Source: Xanthostigma xanthostigma (taxonomy: Eukaryota > Arthropoda > Insecta > Raphidioptera > Raphidiidae). Taken from it: a stretch of 64,000 nt of DNA. The translations under genes and the position numbers were made by a program. The first letter of the stretch is position 1. Each line of letters opens with the position of its first letter. A model generated the notes under the pieces. It worked only from the letters and a program-made list of their open reading frames with translations. It ran no database searches and was not told the DNA's origin. The stretch covers positions 9,308,501-9,372,500 of the forward strand of contig OY754470.1 in the NCBI GenBank assembly GCA_963575645.1, given 5' to 3'. Of the stretch, positions 31,132-42,426 are shown one piece after another.

Positions 31132-31657
31132 CAGTGATTCCCAAAGTGGTCTATATCGACCCCCAGGGGTCGACGACAACTTGCAACGGGTCCATGTCAG
31201 CGGGAAAAAAATGAAATGAAAATGGGGGTCAACGATAGTGAATCTCCAAACAAAAAAAGAAACAAACTGGACATCGTTAACCGAAGAGATTTAAGATTAA
31301 ATCTAACTAAATTGATGCCAAATTTTGAAAATTTATTATTAAAGCATCAGGTTCATCCCTCACACTAAAAGCATTTATTTTTTGCTTAGTTATTTTATGT
31401 AACACAAATTAAATTTTAATTTGGTTCGTTTTAATTTAAATCTAATTAATAAATGTATAAAACTAAACATTTCACACTACATTTCACTACTGTTATAAAT
31501 TTAAATCGTTCAAAGCGAGTAGCACTATACCGGTTGTCAAAAATACATTTGAAATTAATGAATTTGCAAAAAAATCAATATCAGATAAGCAAGGGGTCTA
31601 CCCAAAACCGAAAACATGGCAAGTGGTCTACGAGACAAAAAAGTTTGGGAGCCTCTG
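31132..31657. mobile_element. hAT-type element with CAGTGATTCCCAAAG terminus
   Basis: The left is CAGTGATTCCCAAAGTGGTC and the complement of the right is CAGAGGCTCCCAAACTT. It is flanked by a 15-bp direct repeat, GTCTAGACTCTAGAG (31117-31131 and 31658-31672), longer than the 8 bp expected. 'cccccaggggtcgacgac' forms a subterminal hairpin. No transposase. Confidence 0.8.
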
Positions 31658-31770
31658 GTCTAGACTCTAGAGTCTAAGTTATCGGGAAATATTAAAAGTT
31701 TTGATAAATGAGTCAGTATAAATAAAAAATAATCAAGTGATTTGCAATTTTAAAAACTAAAAATATAATT

Positions 31771-31840
31771 GCATTGGCCGGTAATCGATCACAGGGCGCT
31801 CGCGTGGCAGACGAGCATTCTACCACTGAACCACCGTCGC
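31771..31840 (-). pseudogene. tRNA-Gly(GCC)-like sequence
   Basis: On minus it reads GCGACGG, then 'tggttcagtggtagaat', then an anticodon loop with TGCCAC (anticodon GCC), then 'gatcgatt' and CCAATGC. The D arm and anticodon arm are intact. The T stem and two pairs of the acceptor stem are broken. It has 70 bases against about 71 for a real tRNA-Gly, so it is probably a pseudogene or SINE head. Confidence 0.7.
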
Positions 31841-31893
31841 TCTTAAAGACTTGCTGTTTACATTGCATTACTAAGAGCAGTTACTGTTTTTCT

Positions 31894-32750
31894 GTAAGCT
31901 TTTTAAATTTCAAACGTATATTAAAGAATTCAATTTTTGCAATTTTGTCAAGGCATAGCCCTTTAAAAAAATGCTTTTTTTGACGAAAACCGAAATAGTT
32001 CGGAACTTTGACAAAAGCATCATGCTTATAGAAAAAAACACGTTGAATCCAAATAGCACAAACAAATGTCTGTATGTCTTTTGGTTTAGAAGCTATTTAC
32101 GTTTATAGTTTTCAGGAAATCATATAAAACCTTCAAACGGCCGTATAGTTTCCAAACTAAAAGAGATACAGACGTTTGCTAACGCTCATTGAATTCAGCG
32201 TAATTTTTTTTGTAAGCATTCTCAATTTCAAAAGTATATTAAGGAATTCGTTTTTTGCAATTTTGTAAAGGCATACCCCCTTAAAAAATGCGATTTTTGA
32301 CGAAAACCGAAATCTTTCGGAACCTTGACTAAAGCATCATGCTTATAGAAAAAAATACGTTGAATCCAATAAGCACAAACAAATGTCTGTATGGATTTTG
32401 GTTTAGAAGCTATTTGCGTTTATAGTTTTCAGAAAATCATATAAAACCTTTGAATGGCCGTAGTTTCCATACTAAAAGAGATACAGACGTTTGCTTACGC
32501 TCATTGAAATCAGCGTAATTTTTTCTGTAAGCATTCTCAATTTCAAAAGTATATTAAGGAATTCGATTTTTGCAATTTTTTAAAGGCATACCCCCTTAAA
32601 AAATGCGATTTTTGACGAAAACCGAAATCTTTCGGAACTTTGGCTAAATCATCATGCTTATAGAAAAAAACACGCTAAATCCAATGAGCACAAACAAATG
32701 TCTGTATGTCTTTTGGTTTAGAAGTTATTTGCGTTTATCGTTTCCAAAAG
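31894..32750. repeat. Tandem array, about 317-bp unit, 2.7 copies
   Basis: 'gtaagcattctcaatttca', 'gacgaaaaccgaaat' and 'gcacaaacaaatgtctgtat' recur at a step of 318 then 315 bases (unit starts 31894, 32212, 32527). The third unit is truncated at about 32750. Units 2 and 3 are closer to each other than to unit 1. No ORF. Confidence 0.88.
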
Positions 32751-32789
32751 GGGAAGGTGATGAATTAATGAGATTACTATACAGAATGA

Positions 32790-33272
32790 TTCTAAAGTTA
32801 ATTCTTCTTTTTTAACAGAACGTAGAAATCAAATAGACGAACAAATATTTTAAATAACTTTTATCAAAACTCAAAAATAAGAAAGTAACAGCCTTTCAAA
32901 GTTTAATTAAATGTTTTAAATTTTATTTAATTAATTCAAAGCCCGATTAACACACGCAAATAAATGATAGCACGAATCGGAAATGCATCCCAAATAATTC
33001 GCGGAAGGCCCTTACCGCTACTGCAAGCATGTACAGAAGCATCTTTGTGTCCAACAAAACGGGGACAACTTCGAACAATTTCTGTGAATACTTGATAATG
33101 ACATAACATATATCCACAGTGACATAACATAACGCCAGGACCGACCTTAAAATTTAATAAAACTTTGACAGCTCGTTTCTCTTTAATTTTTGAGTTTTGA
33201 TAAAAAAGTTACTTGAAATATTCGTTCGTCTATTTGATTTCTACACGCTGTTAAAAAAAGAATCAACTTAAA
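32790..33272. mobile_element. Long-TIR MITE copy 2
   Basis: The left 'agttaattcttctttttta' and 'gaaatcaaatagacgaac' pair with 'ttcgtctatttgatttctac' and 'aaaaaagaatcaactt' on the right. The interior matches 30291-30640. No target duplication is clear. Confidence 0.8.
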
Positions 33273-33738
33273 AACCCGTGTACGTATAGATTATACGTGG
33301 AAATATTAAGATTTTTGGAATTTTGTTGGTCATGCAACGGTTCTAACAAATCGACGCTTTGTTGAGTCAATAGAGTCGATTGTATTTGAGCCGCGCAGCG
33401 TACAAATTATAAAGAAGGTACATTAAATGTGTGTAGGTAGGGTACCTATAATATGTGTTATTTTAAAAACTTCAAAACATTAACAAAAGAAGCTGCTGCA
33501 GTGATTCTATTTTGAGAAAATCCACGTAGAGAATATTCTGTTACAAAAGAATCAAAAGCGCGCTGTGTAGATGTCGCATTCCCAGAACCGAGTGACAAAT
33601 GCTCGAGAGGTAAAAACAAAGTCTGTGGAATTCCAGGTTGACACTAGCTTTGCCAATTACAACGCGTTCATAACACAAAATATGATATGCCGAATTCAAT
33701 CAATACGAAATTAATATTCTTTTGGACGATCCCTTATT
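33273..33738. other. No recognisable feature
   Basis: No supported ORF or terminus. Confidence 0.4.
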
Positions 33739-33970
33739 AAAAAAATTGGTTGTCTGTAAAGTCGGTTTACGGACGATAGTTTTACGTGATAACGTATTCC
33801 GCTCGAATATCATATTTAAGTCAGGCGGAACGTGACACATTTCGGAACGTGACACATTTCGGAACGTGACATATTTCGGAACATGACACTTTTTCGTGCA
33901 TGCAGCCGGTGTTTCATCAATTTATAAGATTGGTGTTTCATCAATTTATAAGACGTTATCACGTCAAAAA
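33739..33970 (+). mobile_element. Repeat I (TTATCACGT element), copy 1
   Basis: 'ggttgtctgtaaagtcggtt' and TTTTACGTGATAACG on the left are mirrored by CGTTATCACGTCAAAAA on the right. The interior holds a 16-bp tandem 'cggaacgtgacacattt' (about four copies, 33835-33895) and a doubled 'ggtgtttcatcaatttataa'. Other copies are at 53620 and, inverted, at 57967. I recall this repeat as widespread in butterflies and moths. Confidence 0.75.
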
Positions 33971-33988
33971 TAATAGAAATGAAAAAAA

Positions 33989-34250
33989 CACGTTTTTAAA
34001 GCGAACTAAAAAGTATAAAATAATTGTTTTACAGATAGATTTTTAACTTGTAGGATTTGAAACGAAAAACGCGGGGAGCATTATTCATTTGATTTCATAA
34101 ATAGATTTATTCATTGATAGCTACTCTCTACAGTTCTTTTATAATTGTCGCATGCGCCCCACGTTTTTCGTTTCAAATCCTACAAGTTAAAAATCTGTCT
34201 ATAAAGAATTTATTTATATTTTATACTTTTTAGTTCACTTTAAAAACGTG
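33989..34250. mobile_element. Foldback MITE with CACGTTTTTAAAG ends
   Basis: CACGTTTTTAAAGCGAACTA, 'gatttttaacttgtaggat' and 'tgaaacgaaaaacg' on the left pair with their complements, ending 'ctttaaaaacgtg', on the right. The loop is about 80 bases. Confidence 0.85.
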
Positions 34251-34383
34251 GAATATTAAAAATGTTTTTTTATTTCTATTATTATTTTTATACTTTTTAG
34301 TAAAAATAAAATAGTGTGCGGGCCAGAAAGCCCGAAAACCAAGAAGATTTGGAAAAATAAAATACATCAAAAAAGTATTACAT

Positions 34384-34455
34384 GTCGCAGGGAGAATCGA
34401 ATCCGCCATCTTCGCGTTATTAGCACGGCGCTCTAATCAACTGAGCTATAGACCC
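34384..34455 (-). pseudogene. tRNA-Ile(AAT)-like sequence, probable SINE head
   Basis: On minus: GGGTCTA, 'tagctcagttgattagagcg', anticodon loop CTAATAA (anticodon AAT), 'ggattcgattctcc'. The A and B boxes and the anticodon arm match tRNA-Ile, but the acceptor halves do not pair. The minus-strand continuation carries 'ccaaatcttcttggttttcg', also present near 49460 as a common tail word, which fits a tRNA-derived SINE. Confidence 0.65.
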
Positions 34456-35692
34456 ACCGTGCGCTTTGTCCCTTACAACGGTAAACAAGCAAGAATGAAT
34501 TATATAGTACCTATTTATTAAAATTTCCTTATTTCTTGTATTATTTTCTTCTTTATTTTAGTTTTTTCTTGTACTGTCATCTAATTCTGAGTTATGTTAA
34601 AAATTTCAAGTCTCTATCTCATCAGAAAGTTAGTTTAAAATTAATTACAAAGTTCCGCCCGACATATACGAAAAGCAAGTGAATATAAACGTGGTAATAA
34701 TTACATTTTATCCCTGTCTAGCTGTCATAAAACAATCCATTTCGCACTAGTGCGTACAGTAAAACAGAAGAAATGCTTCATTAACAATGAGACATTTTAC
34801 TGTATTATTGTTTATAACAATGAATGATATTAACCAATATGATTATATTCCTATACCACACCTTTTTCACTGACATATTCACTGTTATAAAAGAAACCCA
34901 GCAAGTAATTTCTCTGTGAGTTGCCATTTACATCTATATGAGCAACAGAGACAGCAAAGTAGGGCACTGTCCTCATAAACATACAGAATACAATACTACG
35001 GCCAAACTGAACTGTCAAAAATATTATATGTATACGATGTGAAAATCAGCTATGTTATAAGAGCTACGTGCAAAAAAATAAAGTATGAATAGAATATTTA
35101 TTTTCTGCTTTGTAATGCTTTTATGACTCGTGTGATTTTCAAAACACGCTAATTACTCGCTTTAACAATACAACTCGTATTTAAAAAAATGCATGACAAT
35201 CTAGATATACATTTAACTGTTGCTGTCTTATCGAGAATGGAAGATATAGATTTAAAAAAGCTCGGTTAGACGCAAGCTGTTTGTAAAGCGTGCGTGTAAT
35301 ATAATAAAAACAGATAGATAGGTGTTTCATTGCGTTTTTAACAGTTTTTATAATTCATGTCGACGAAAATAGAGTCCGAATGTGTGCATACGTTACAAAC
35401 ATGCATGGCATACACACGTGCTGTTCTCGAATAACAGCAGTGGGGGTGTCCCCACCTGGCCGAAAAAATGTGTATGCAATCCATAAAATATGCTATTTTT
35501 ATTAATGACTACATAGTACACAGTACTAAACTAAAAGTTAAAGCATACCGTTAAAATAAAGTCGATATGTCTTCCAGCGCAGAGAGTAATAATAATAACA
35601 CGAAACAAAAATATTTTTTGTTTCAATTCCAACCAATTAGGCGACGGAAAAAAAATTAACAAAACTTCCTTGCAAAAATAAAATAAGTATTT
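34456..35692. other. No recognisable feature
   Basis: AT-rich. A short GC-richer piece near 35440 ('cagtgggggtgtccccacc') is a small palindrome. No ORF of note apart from 35531-35779 on minus, unrecognised. Confidence 0.4.
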
Positions 35693-35940
35693 ATGAAACG
35701 TATATACCATTATTATATAAAAAAACACCGTTATGGCATATATCTCTTTTGCGCATGCGCCGATTTTCCCCAAAAACAAAAGGGCTTTTCATATTTGCTT
35801 TTTGCATTCCAAACATTTGGTTTCAATCCGCTTATCCATTTGACATGTATCGTGCTCGCAGATCAACAGACGTACAGAGTTTTTCCAAAAATATGTCTTT
35901 TGGATTCGGGGATCCCAAAACAAAAAGATATTGTAAAATA
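35693..35940 (-). repeat. Repeat D, copy 1
   Basis: 'gcatatatctcttttgcgca', 'ggtttcaatccgcttatcca' and 'ttggattcgggga' are the reverse complement of 42427-42660. Overlapping open frames of 82 and 90 codons are repeat-derived, with no motif. Confidence 0.75.
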
Positions 35941-35963
35941 AAGACCCACTTGTGGGTTGGAAT

Positions 35964-36519
35964 TAGCGTTGCCAGACGTCCCGATTTTGGCGGGACGTCC
36001 CGATTTTTAAATCAAAATTAAATGTCCCGCGCGGGACAGGCTCAGTCCCGCTTTTCAGGGATAACTTTAAAAGAAGTTAAATCTTCACAGAAATATCATG
36101 AATAAATAATTCTTATAAATAATTATTCTCTTATTGTAAGTTGCAATTTGTAACACTCACTCCACAGACTATTGTTTGAAACGCCATATTTTCCTAATGA
36201 ATAAAACTTTTTTGATTTTGATTTCTGTTTTTTTTTTTTTTTTTTATTCTGAAGACGAATAAGACTCAACTATTTAACGATAGGGTAAATCTGATTTAAA
36301 ATATTATATTCTTATTAAAATACATTTTCTATGGCTATTTTTGCTATCTATTGTCACGTAAACGTAATTTTAATTTAAATAAAAAGATAAATAGGTATTT
36401 GAAAACTTCTGATTATATACGTTGTTTTACTATGTCCCGCTTTCGACGAAAGAATCCCGCTGTTTTCACTCAAAGAGTTACAAAATCCCGACTTGGCAAA
36501 AAAAAAACTGGCAACGCTG
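35964..36519 (+). mobile_element. hAT element, CAGCGTTGCCAG family, copy 2
   Basis: Left (T)AGCGTTGCCAGACGTCCCG; right ends ACTGGCAACGCTG. Perfect target duplication GTTGGAAT (35956-35963, 36520-36527). 556 bp and highly similar to 40626-41184. No transposase ORF. Confidence 0.93.
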
Positions 36520-37134
36520 GTTGGAATGGTAAAAAGTACTAACTTTATCCATGCGTCAAAGTTGATTGAGGGATTCAACATTCAAAAATGGTAAAACAAA
36601 ATAGAGCTACCAACGTTAAATTTATAAGATTTCGTTAAATTCGAAAATTATCGTCACCAATATGAAGACGACGCCCAGTGAGGTCGCTTTTATTTTTATG
36701 TAAAATTTAATTTTTTTTAACCTAAAAGTGGCTAAGTCATTGATTAATGTCTGATTATGTTCAATATTTCGATATTGAAAAAATTTCAACTAATTCTATT
36801 ATAAACAAATTATTAATTAAATTTTATATTTTTATCTTTTCCTAGTTCAATTCTGAAAAAAATCCAAATTCGGATCAAAACGTTAATTGAATTTTAATTA
36901 ATTGTGTCTGCAAATTAGTCAAAAATTCTATGTATTAAAAATAGCTAATTTAACATTGGTGATTACGCCAAATAGTGTGTATATACAGATTACAGAGTGA
37001 CACTGAAGGAAATAGTTCCTATGTACTAAATTATAAGTGTTAGGAATCTACTTTCTTAATATAAAGATTTTGTTCATCACCGATATAGGAGAACTTTTTA
37101 TCGCTGTTAAACAAAATTCATATACACCCATCCC
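36520..37134. other. Decayed family P relic and unassigned sequence
   Basis: 36735-36925 retains 'ttctgaaaaaaatccaaatt', 'cggatcaaaacgttaatt' and 'caaattagtcaaaaattcta', a strongly mutated family P centre. The rest is unassigned. Confidence 0.5.
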
Positions 37135-37660
37135 CTGATTTACACGGTACTTGTTTTACACGTTTTCACTTTTACACGGTTTTCCAAATAAGTTTTTTTT
37201 TGTTTTTATCGCACTCTACTAAATGCTACTGTGATTGAACACGTGCGCTGTGTACACATCTCACGGGGAATCCCGAGCTTATGTGCTGACTTGCTGCACA
37301 CGCACACTATGTCTGTATTTCTTTGCATAAAATTAAAGTTTTATCTACGGAAAATTGTATTTGAGTGAAAGTTTCACAGTTTCAGAAAGATTTAATTTTC
37401 CATATTCGTAAATTACAAGTGAGTGCTTAATTTAGATTATTATAAACTAACGGCTGCAGTGATTAAAGTAAAATTCAGAGGGAAAAAATGCGGGAAATTT
37501 TGGAGGGAAATGATGGCAATTTACCAAATCGGTTAAATAGCAAAATTATGCATTTTCTGCAAGCTTTTCGATTTACACGGTTTTGACTTGAAAATTTTTA
37601 ATTTTCGATTTACACGTTTTTCTCAGGAACGTGTCTACCGTGTAAATCGGGGGATAGGTG
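37135..37660. mobile_element. Tc1/mariner- or pogo-like MITE with TA duplication
   Basis: CACCCATCCCCTGATTTAC on the left and (complement) CACCTATCCCCCGATTTAC on the right form 25-bp inverted ends with two mismatches, flanked by TA on both sides (37133-37134, 37661-37662). 'gatttacacgg' words repeat inside both ends. 526 bp, no transposase. Confidence 0.85.
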
Positions 37661-38964
37661 TATTTAAAAAATACTTTTTACTTTTTAGTCCACATTACTA
37701 TAAAAGAGTTTTTTTTTAAACCCATTAAAATTAAGAATGTACATTCGTTCCTAGAAAAACTAACATTAAAAATGGAATAATAGTCCATATATAAACCTCA
37801 ATGAGTTTTTCTTACAATTTTATGTTCTAATCAACTAAATTTAATGTGTTTCAATGTATAAAAAAGTTTTTTAGGATACAGCCAGACGTTTAAGATGCAT
37901 CGTGTATAAAAGCATGTAGGTACATTATGTTGGTCATCCTGGTGCCACACGTTTAATAGTTGTACGTCAAGTTGGCAGAACCAACAAAGAGACAAAACAT
38001 ATTTAAGCTTTTATTGAAATGCGTCATTAATTTTAACTGTCTGGGTATTTCACTGCAAACATTATTTTTTTAAATAAAAGCTAAGAGACTACCTGTGTAA
38101 CGTTTATAAATGCCGTGTAAACGAAATAAAAGAAAAAACTGATATTTTTTGTTTTTGTTTCAAAGACAAACTTTTACAGATTTTTTCTCTAAGGAAACGA
38201 AAATAGAAATTTTATTTTTTAACTAATTTCTAACATAGAGCATATATTAGTACGTTCTGCATTTAGTACGTTAATTATTATTTTACGACGCAAAGTGACA
38301 TTCTGGTAAAACGAGCGTCAGCCAGTTTTAACAGTCGTTACGCCCTCATACGCCCTCGGTTGCATCTGTTTTACAGTTATTGGGGTTTGGCAAAATAATA
38401 ATTGATATGATGCAATCACCTTAAATCTTAACATAACAGAACTTTTATGTGCTCTTCGGAGACATATAAACATTTACTAGAGCAAAATTTCAAAAACAGG
38501 TAAACATAAGCACAGTGCCAATATTTTTCAAGTTATTCAGTGCACTTTTCGTTTTCTATTTTTTACATTCGCTTGACACTTTGACAAGACGATCGGCGCG
38601 GCATCCTCAATAAACTGACCACCTTGTTATGCAGAGTCATCTGTCGTCAGTTGACGGCGCAATAAAGTTTCACATATTATTGGAAGTTTTAATATATATA
38701 TGTATATATAACATTTGCATAAAAATGCAACCTACATTTACACTTGCAGTTATACAGAATGACTAAAAAATACATTTGAAAAAAACGACTGGGTACAAAA
38801 TATTATACCTACTTATAGTTCCCGCGTAAGTTTTTGATCGGGGGAATTTGTCAGAAAATATGATTTTCATGATTATTGGACCCTCCTCAATGGTATAAGA
38901 TGATTTTCTGACATCGCGAACATTGGTTATGATTATGAATATCAATCTCATATCGATTAAAATG
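37661..38964. other. No recognisable feature
   Basis: AT-rich with no ORF over 62 codons, and no repeat copy seen elsewhere in the window. Confidence 0.45.
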
Positions 38965-39110
38965 AGCTCTAGCGCGGTCCGCCGAAGGTTTGGAGAGAAA
39001 CGCTAGAGGAAAAAGTTGTAGAGGGGAGCTGATGCTATCTACAGCCGCTTCCTCGGACGTTGCGAATACATCGACAATTATTGTCGCTGGCCCGCTAACT
39101 ATTACCAAGG
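38965..39110 (+). other. Exon-like open patch ending at a GTATGT donor
   Basis: The frame is open after a TGA for about 49 codons (through ELMLSTAASSDVANTSTI and AGPLTITK) and ends AAG|GTATGT, a good insect 5' splice site. The patch is clearly GC-richer than its flanks. There is no obvious start, and the upstream CTCTAG is a weak acceptor. The opposite strand is also open over the same bases (38887-39123), which weakens a coding call. No family recognised. Confidence 0.2.
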
Positions 39111-39299
39111 TATGTTCTGACAATTTTATAGCTGCAGATTATTAAGTAATGTACCTACATTACAACTAGACAAGGAGCTATGGGCGCATGAGCAAAATAT
39201 GAATTCGGCCGATATTTTGTTGCATAACCTTGTTTATTAGTGATTACAAGAATTTGGCTCTATTTAATAAATAGAGTAATTGTGATCCATTCAAGTTAA

Positions 39300-39417
39300 T
39301 GAGAAGTATTTGGAAAGAATTCCTTGGCATAAGGATCGAAAGTAAAGCAATACTGAGCTTTTTAAACTTACAGTATTAAATGCAAGTTTAAACGGAATTC
39401 TTTCCAAATACCTCTCA
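39300..39417. repeat. Small inverted repeat
   Basis: GAGAAGTATTTGGAAAGAAT and 'attctttccaaatacctctc' pair, with 'gtttaaac'-type words in the loop. About 118 bases. Confidence 0.8.
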
Positions 39418-39674
39418 CTGATTACAAATGTCCACCATGCCCACTCGCAACCTGTCAAGGTATTGTTTAAACAAATGCAAAATGTATAAATGTATAAATT
39501 ATAAACATTTAAAAAAAATATTAATGATGAATAATATTTTTTCCGTATAGTTTCAGCGATCAATAATCAAATCCATGAGTGCGAATTGATCGTTTATTAT
39601 TTTTTAATACCATTTTTAATTATTTATTTTAATGTTTCAGTAGGTTAAGCGATGCTTACGACTCCGTAAGTGTG

Positions 39675-39726
39675 AGAAAGACAGCGATACTTTCAACGGA
39701 GTAAATGAAAGTATCGCTGTCTTTCT
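39675..39726. repeat. Perfect 21-bp-arm hairpin with 10-base loop
   Basis: AGAAAGACAGCGATACTTTC plus A (39675-39695) is exactly complementary to 39706-39726 around 'acggagtaaa'. The size could suit a small-RNA precursor, but such stems are also produced by tiny foldback elements. Confidence 0.9.
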
Positions 39727-40625
39727 ATCTAAATGTCGCCTTCAACTGAAGTCATGTTTAATTCAACGCACACAAACGTAACGTCGTCCCATAAAAATGT
39801 CGCGGTTTTATTCTTAACCGAACGCGCCATTAGAAGTTTCACATCAGAAATAAGTTTTGTCAAAAGCAATTCAGTAGCTTCTGAAATTAACACTTTGCGT
39901 ACAAACAGAATCAGCACTACTCTTTGGCGTTGTGAATGTTAATTTATACTGTCAACGACGATTTTTCAAAAATCACGGTCGCTTCTTTTATCGAACAGTT
40001 TGTATACATTAAAACTACCACACACACGACATTTTCTGACGACTTTACGCTTTCATCTTTCAATGCATTTTATACACACACACAAACCATATATTTTAAA
40101 CTTTATTACATTTTAGATTTTGTTGAGTGAAGTAATCTACATTCTTTTAGTTTCTCTGACGTAGGTAGGTACTTATATTGACCGCGTTCAATTTTATTCA
40201 CATTATCCGAAAATTAAAAGTAAATTAAATAAGTGGGAGTATGCAAGTAATTTTAGAATTATAAGGCGCGATATTTTACATAATATACACGTTAAAATTT
40301 TAATATTTGAGCTTAATAATATTTTATAATTTACCTCGACAACTGGGTAGGAAACTATTGATTAAATAATTATATGTAAACAATAAACAAATTTCTTTAA
40401 CCAATAATTACCCATTCGCCCTGTCCTGCCCTGGGGCAGGTCTCGGTGCCCAAAACGTCATTAATTTGAGAAAAAAATAACAGTTGAAAAAAGGCAGGTA
40501 TTAATGTGACAACAATAAAATAATGTATTAGTAAAAAAAAATTTTCTTCAGACAATTATTTCTATTGAAATGCACTGAAAGAAAAAAATAATTTTTAGTA
40601 ATTTGTTAATAATTTAGGTTCATAG
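39727..40625. other. No recognisable feature
   Basis: Opposing frames of 62-69 codons at 39729-40130 show no motif. AT-rich otherwise. Confidence 0.4.
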
Positions 40626-41184
40626 CAGCGTTGCCAGACGTCCCGATTTTGGCGGGACGTCCCGATTTTTAAATCAAAATTGAATGACCCGCGCGGAACA
40701 GGCTCAGTCCCGCTTTTCGGGATAACTCGGGGATAACTTTAAAAGAAGTTAAATCTTCACAGAAATATCATAAATAAGTAATTCTTATAAATAATTATTC
40801 TCTTATTAAGTTGCAATTTCTAACACTCATTCCACAGACTACTGTTTGAAACACCATATTTTTCTAATGATTAAAACTTTTTTGATTTTGATTTGTTTTC
40901 TTTTTTTTTTATTCTGAAGACGAATAAGACAACTATTTAAAGATAGGGTAAATCTGATTTAAAATATTATATTTTTATTAAAATATATTTTCTATGGCTA
41001 TTTTTGCTATCTATTGTCACGTAAACGTAATTTTAATTCAAATAAAAAGATAAATAGGTATTTGAAAACTTCTTATTATTATATACGTTTTTTTACTATG
41101 TCCCGCTTTTGACGAAAGAATCCCGCTGTTTTCACTCAAAGAGTTCCAAAATCCCGACTTTGCAAAAAAAAACTGGCGGCGCTG
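40626..41184 (+). mobile_element. hAT element, CAGCGTTGCCAG family, copy 3
   Basis: Termini CAGCGTTGCCAGACGTCCCG and ...ACTGGCGGCGCTG. Perfect target duplication GTTCATAG (40618-40625, 41185-41192). 559 bp. It differs from copy 2 by scattered substitutions and short indels. Confidence 0.93.
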
Positions 41185-42225
41185 GTTCATAGTCTCCTTT
41201 TATTGCAAAATAATAATATAATATATTTTATGCTACTCGTCGAGAGGAAGGATTTTATATAGTAAATAAATGTTTCAAATAGGGTTAGTGATTTTAGATT
41301 TGAGGTAACTAGATTCAAAATTTTGTTTAACTTTTTGTATTAGTAGACATAACTTATCTACATGGATAGCAGAACATTATTGATAAGCCATTTAATTTTT
41401 AAAAACAATGTCTGTTCAAATACACTATTCAGTAATTTTATAACTGAGACACGGACAAATATTTTTAATGTAGAGTAAATATTAAATAAATAAGCTTTAT
41501 TTTAATAACTTTGACTATATTTATCTTAATTTAAATTTCGACGGGCCATTTAAAACTGTCACAAAACAAAAATTTAATTATTTAATCTTATTTGCTAATT
41601 TCGGTGCAGTCAAACGATGAAAATAAAGCATTATTAATTGTTTACAGTGTCCACGAAAAGCACAAAGCTGACGTATAACTCCAGTACAACGTTTTGTTAT
41701 GTTCTAGTTCCGATTTGTCAAGTAAAATAATTCTCAGATCTGACATACTAAACCCTATATAGCGACACTCAAGGGACCGTGTATTTGGTGGCGTTATTGA
41801 AAGTTGTCGTTAAACGGAGAGAAAAAATAATCCATTAATATTTCTGTACTACAATATGTATTTACTCATAATATATAAAATTTACAACTATGACCAACAA
41901 ACATTCATACTATCACAAAGCAGCTGAGCTAAGCATATTTTTTTAGAATCTTCGGTATGCATGATGCCGACAACAAACCAACAAAATAACAAATAAATAC
42001 TGTTTGTATGATGACGTATTGTTGTCGTTGTTTAGAGTGGATGTGTCGTTATTTAGAATGTATCATTGTATGAGCAACAAGGTAAACCAACTATAGAGTT
42101 AAGTAATTTCGAGGTTTGAAGGAGTTTGTCGTTATATCGAGTGACGCTAAATGGAGTTTACACTGTAATTGATTATTGAATATCAAAAATAACCACTAAA
42201 CACTAAATTACTAGACTTTTTTCGA
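41185..42225. other. No recognisable feature
   Basis: AT-rich. 'gttgtcgttgtttagag' and 'gttatatcgagtgacgctaa' show no named repeat. Confidence 0.4.
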
Positions 42226-42275
42226 CGTACGTTTCGTTAGCCATGTTAGCATCATCTCCTAACGTCGAGGTGATT
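42226..42275 (-). repeat. Decayed hammerhead-like relic (GAAACGTACGTC family)
   Basis: On minus: AGATGATG, then GCTAAC words, then GAAA and the 8-base palindrome ACGTACGT followed by C. The 3' half (GAAA, palindromic stem III, C) is as in a hammerhead. The CTGA core is mutated and stem II does not pair. Nearby 'actaaacactaaattacta' resembles the flank of 45683-45735. Confidence 0.45.
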
Positions 42276-42426
42276 TGTGGTTATTTTTAAAAATTCAGTG
42301 ACGATAGAAAATATTCTACTTGTCGAATCTGCGAGCTCTTGTAACAAAACGTTATCTGCATTTACGATTTTACCATTCCAATCCACAAGTGAGAAATGGT
42401 ACTAGTTTACAATATCTTTCCGTTTT

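Noticed and set aside
31771-31840. Functional tRNA-Gly gene
   Set aside because: T stem and acceptor stem have unpaired positions, so pseudogene or SINE head is more likely.
42226-42275. Functional hammerhead
   Set aside because: The CTGA core is mutated and stem II does not pair. Only the GAAA plus palindromic stem III side is kept.
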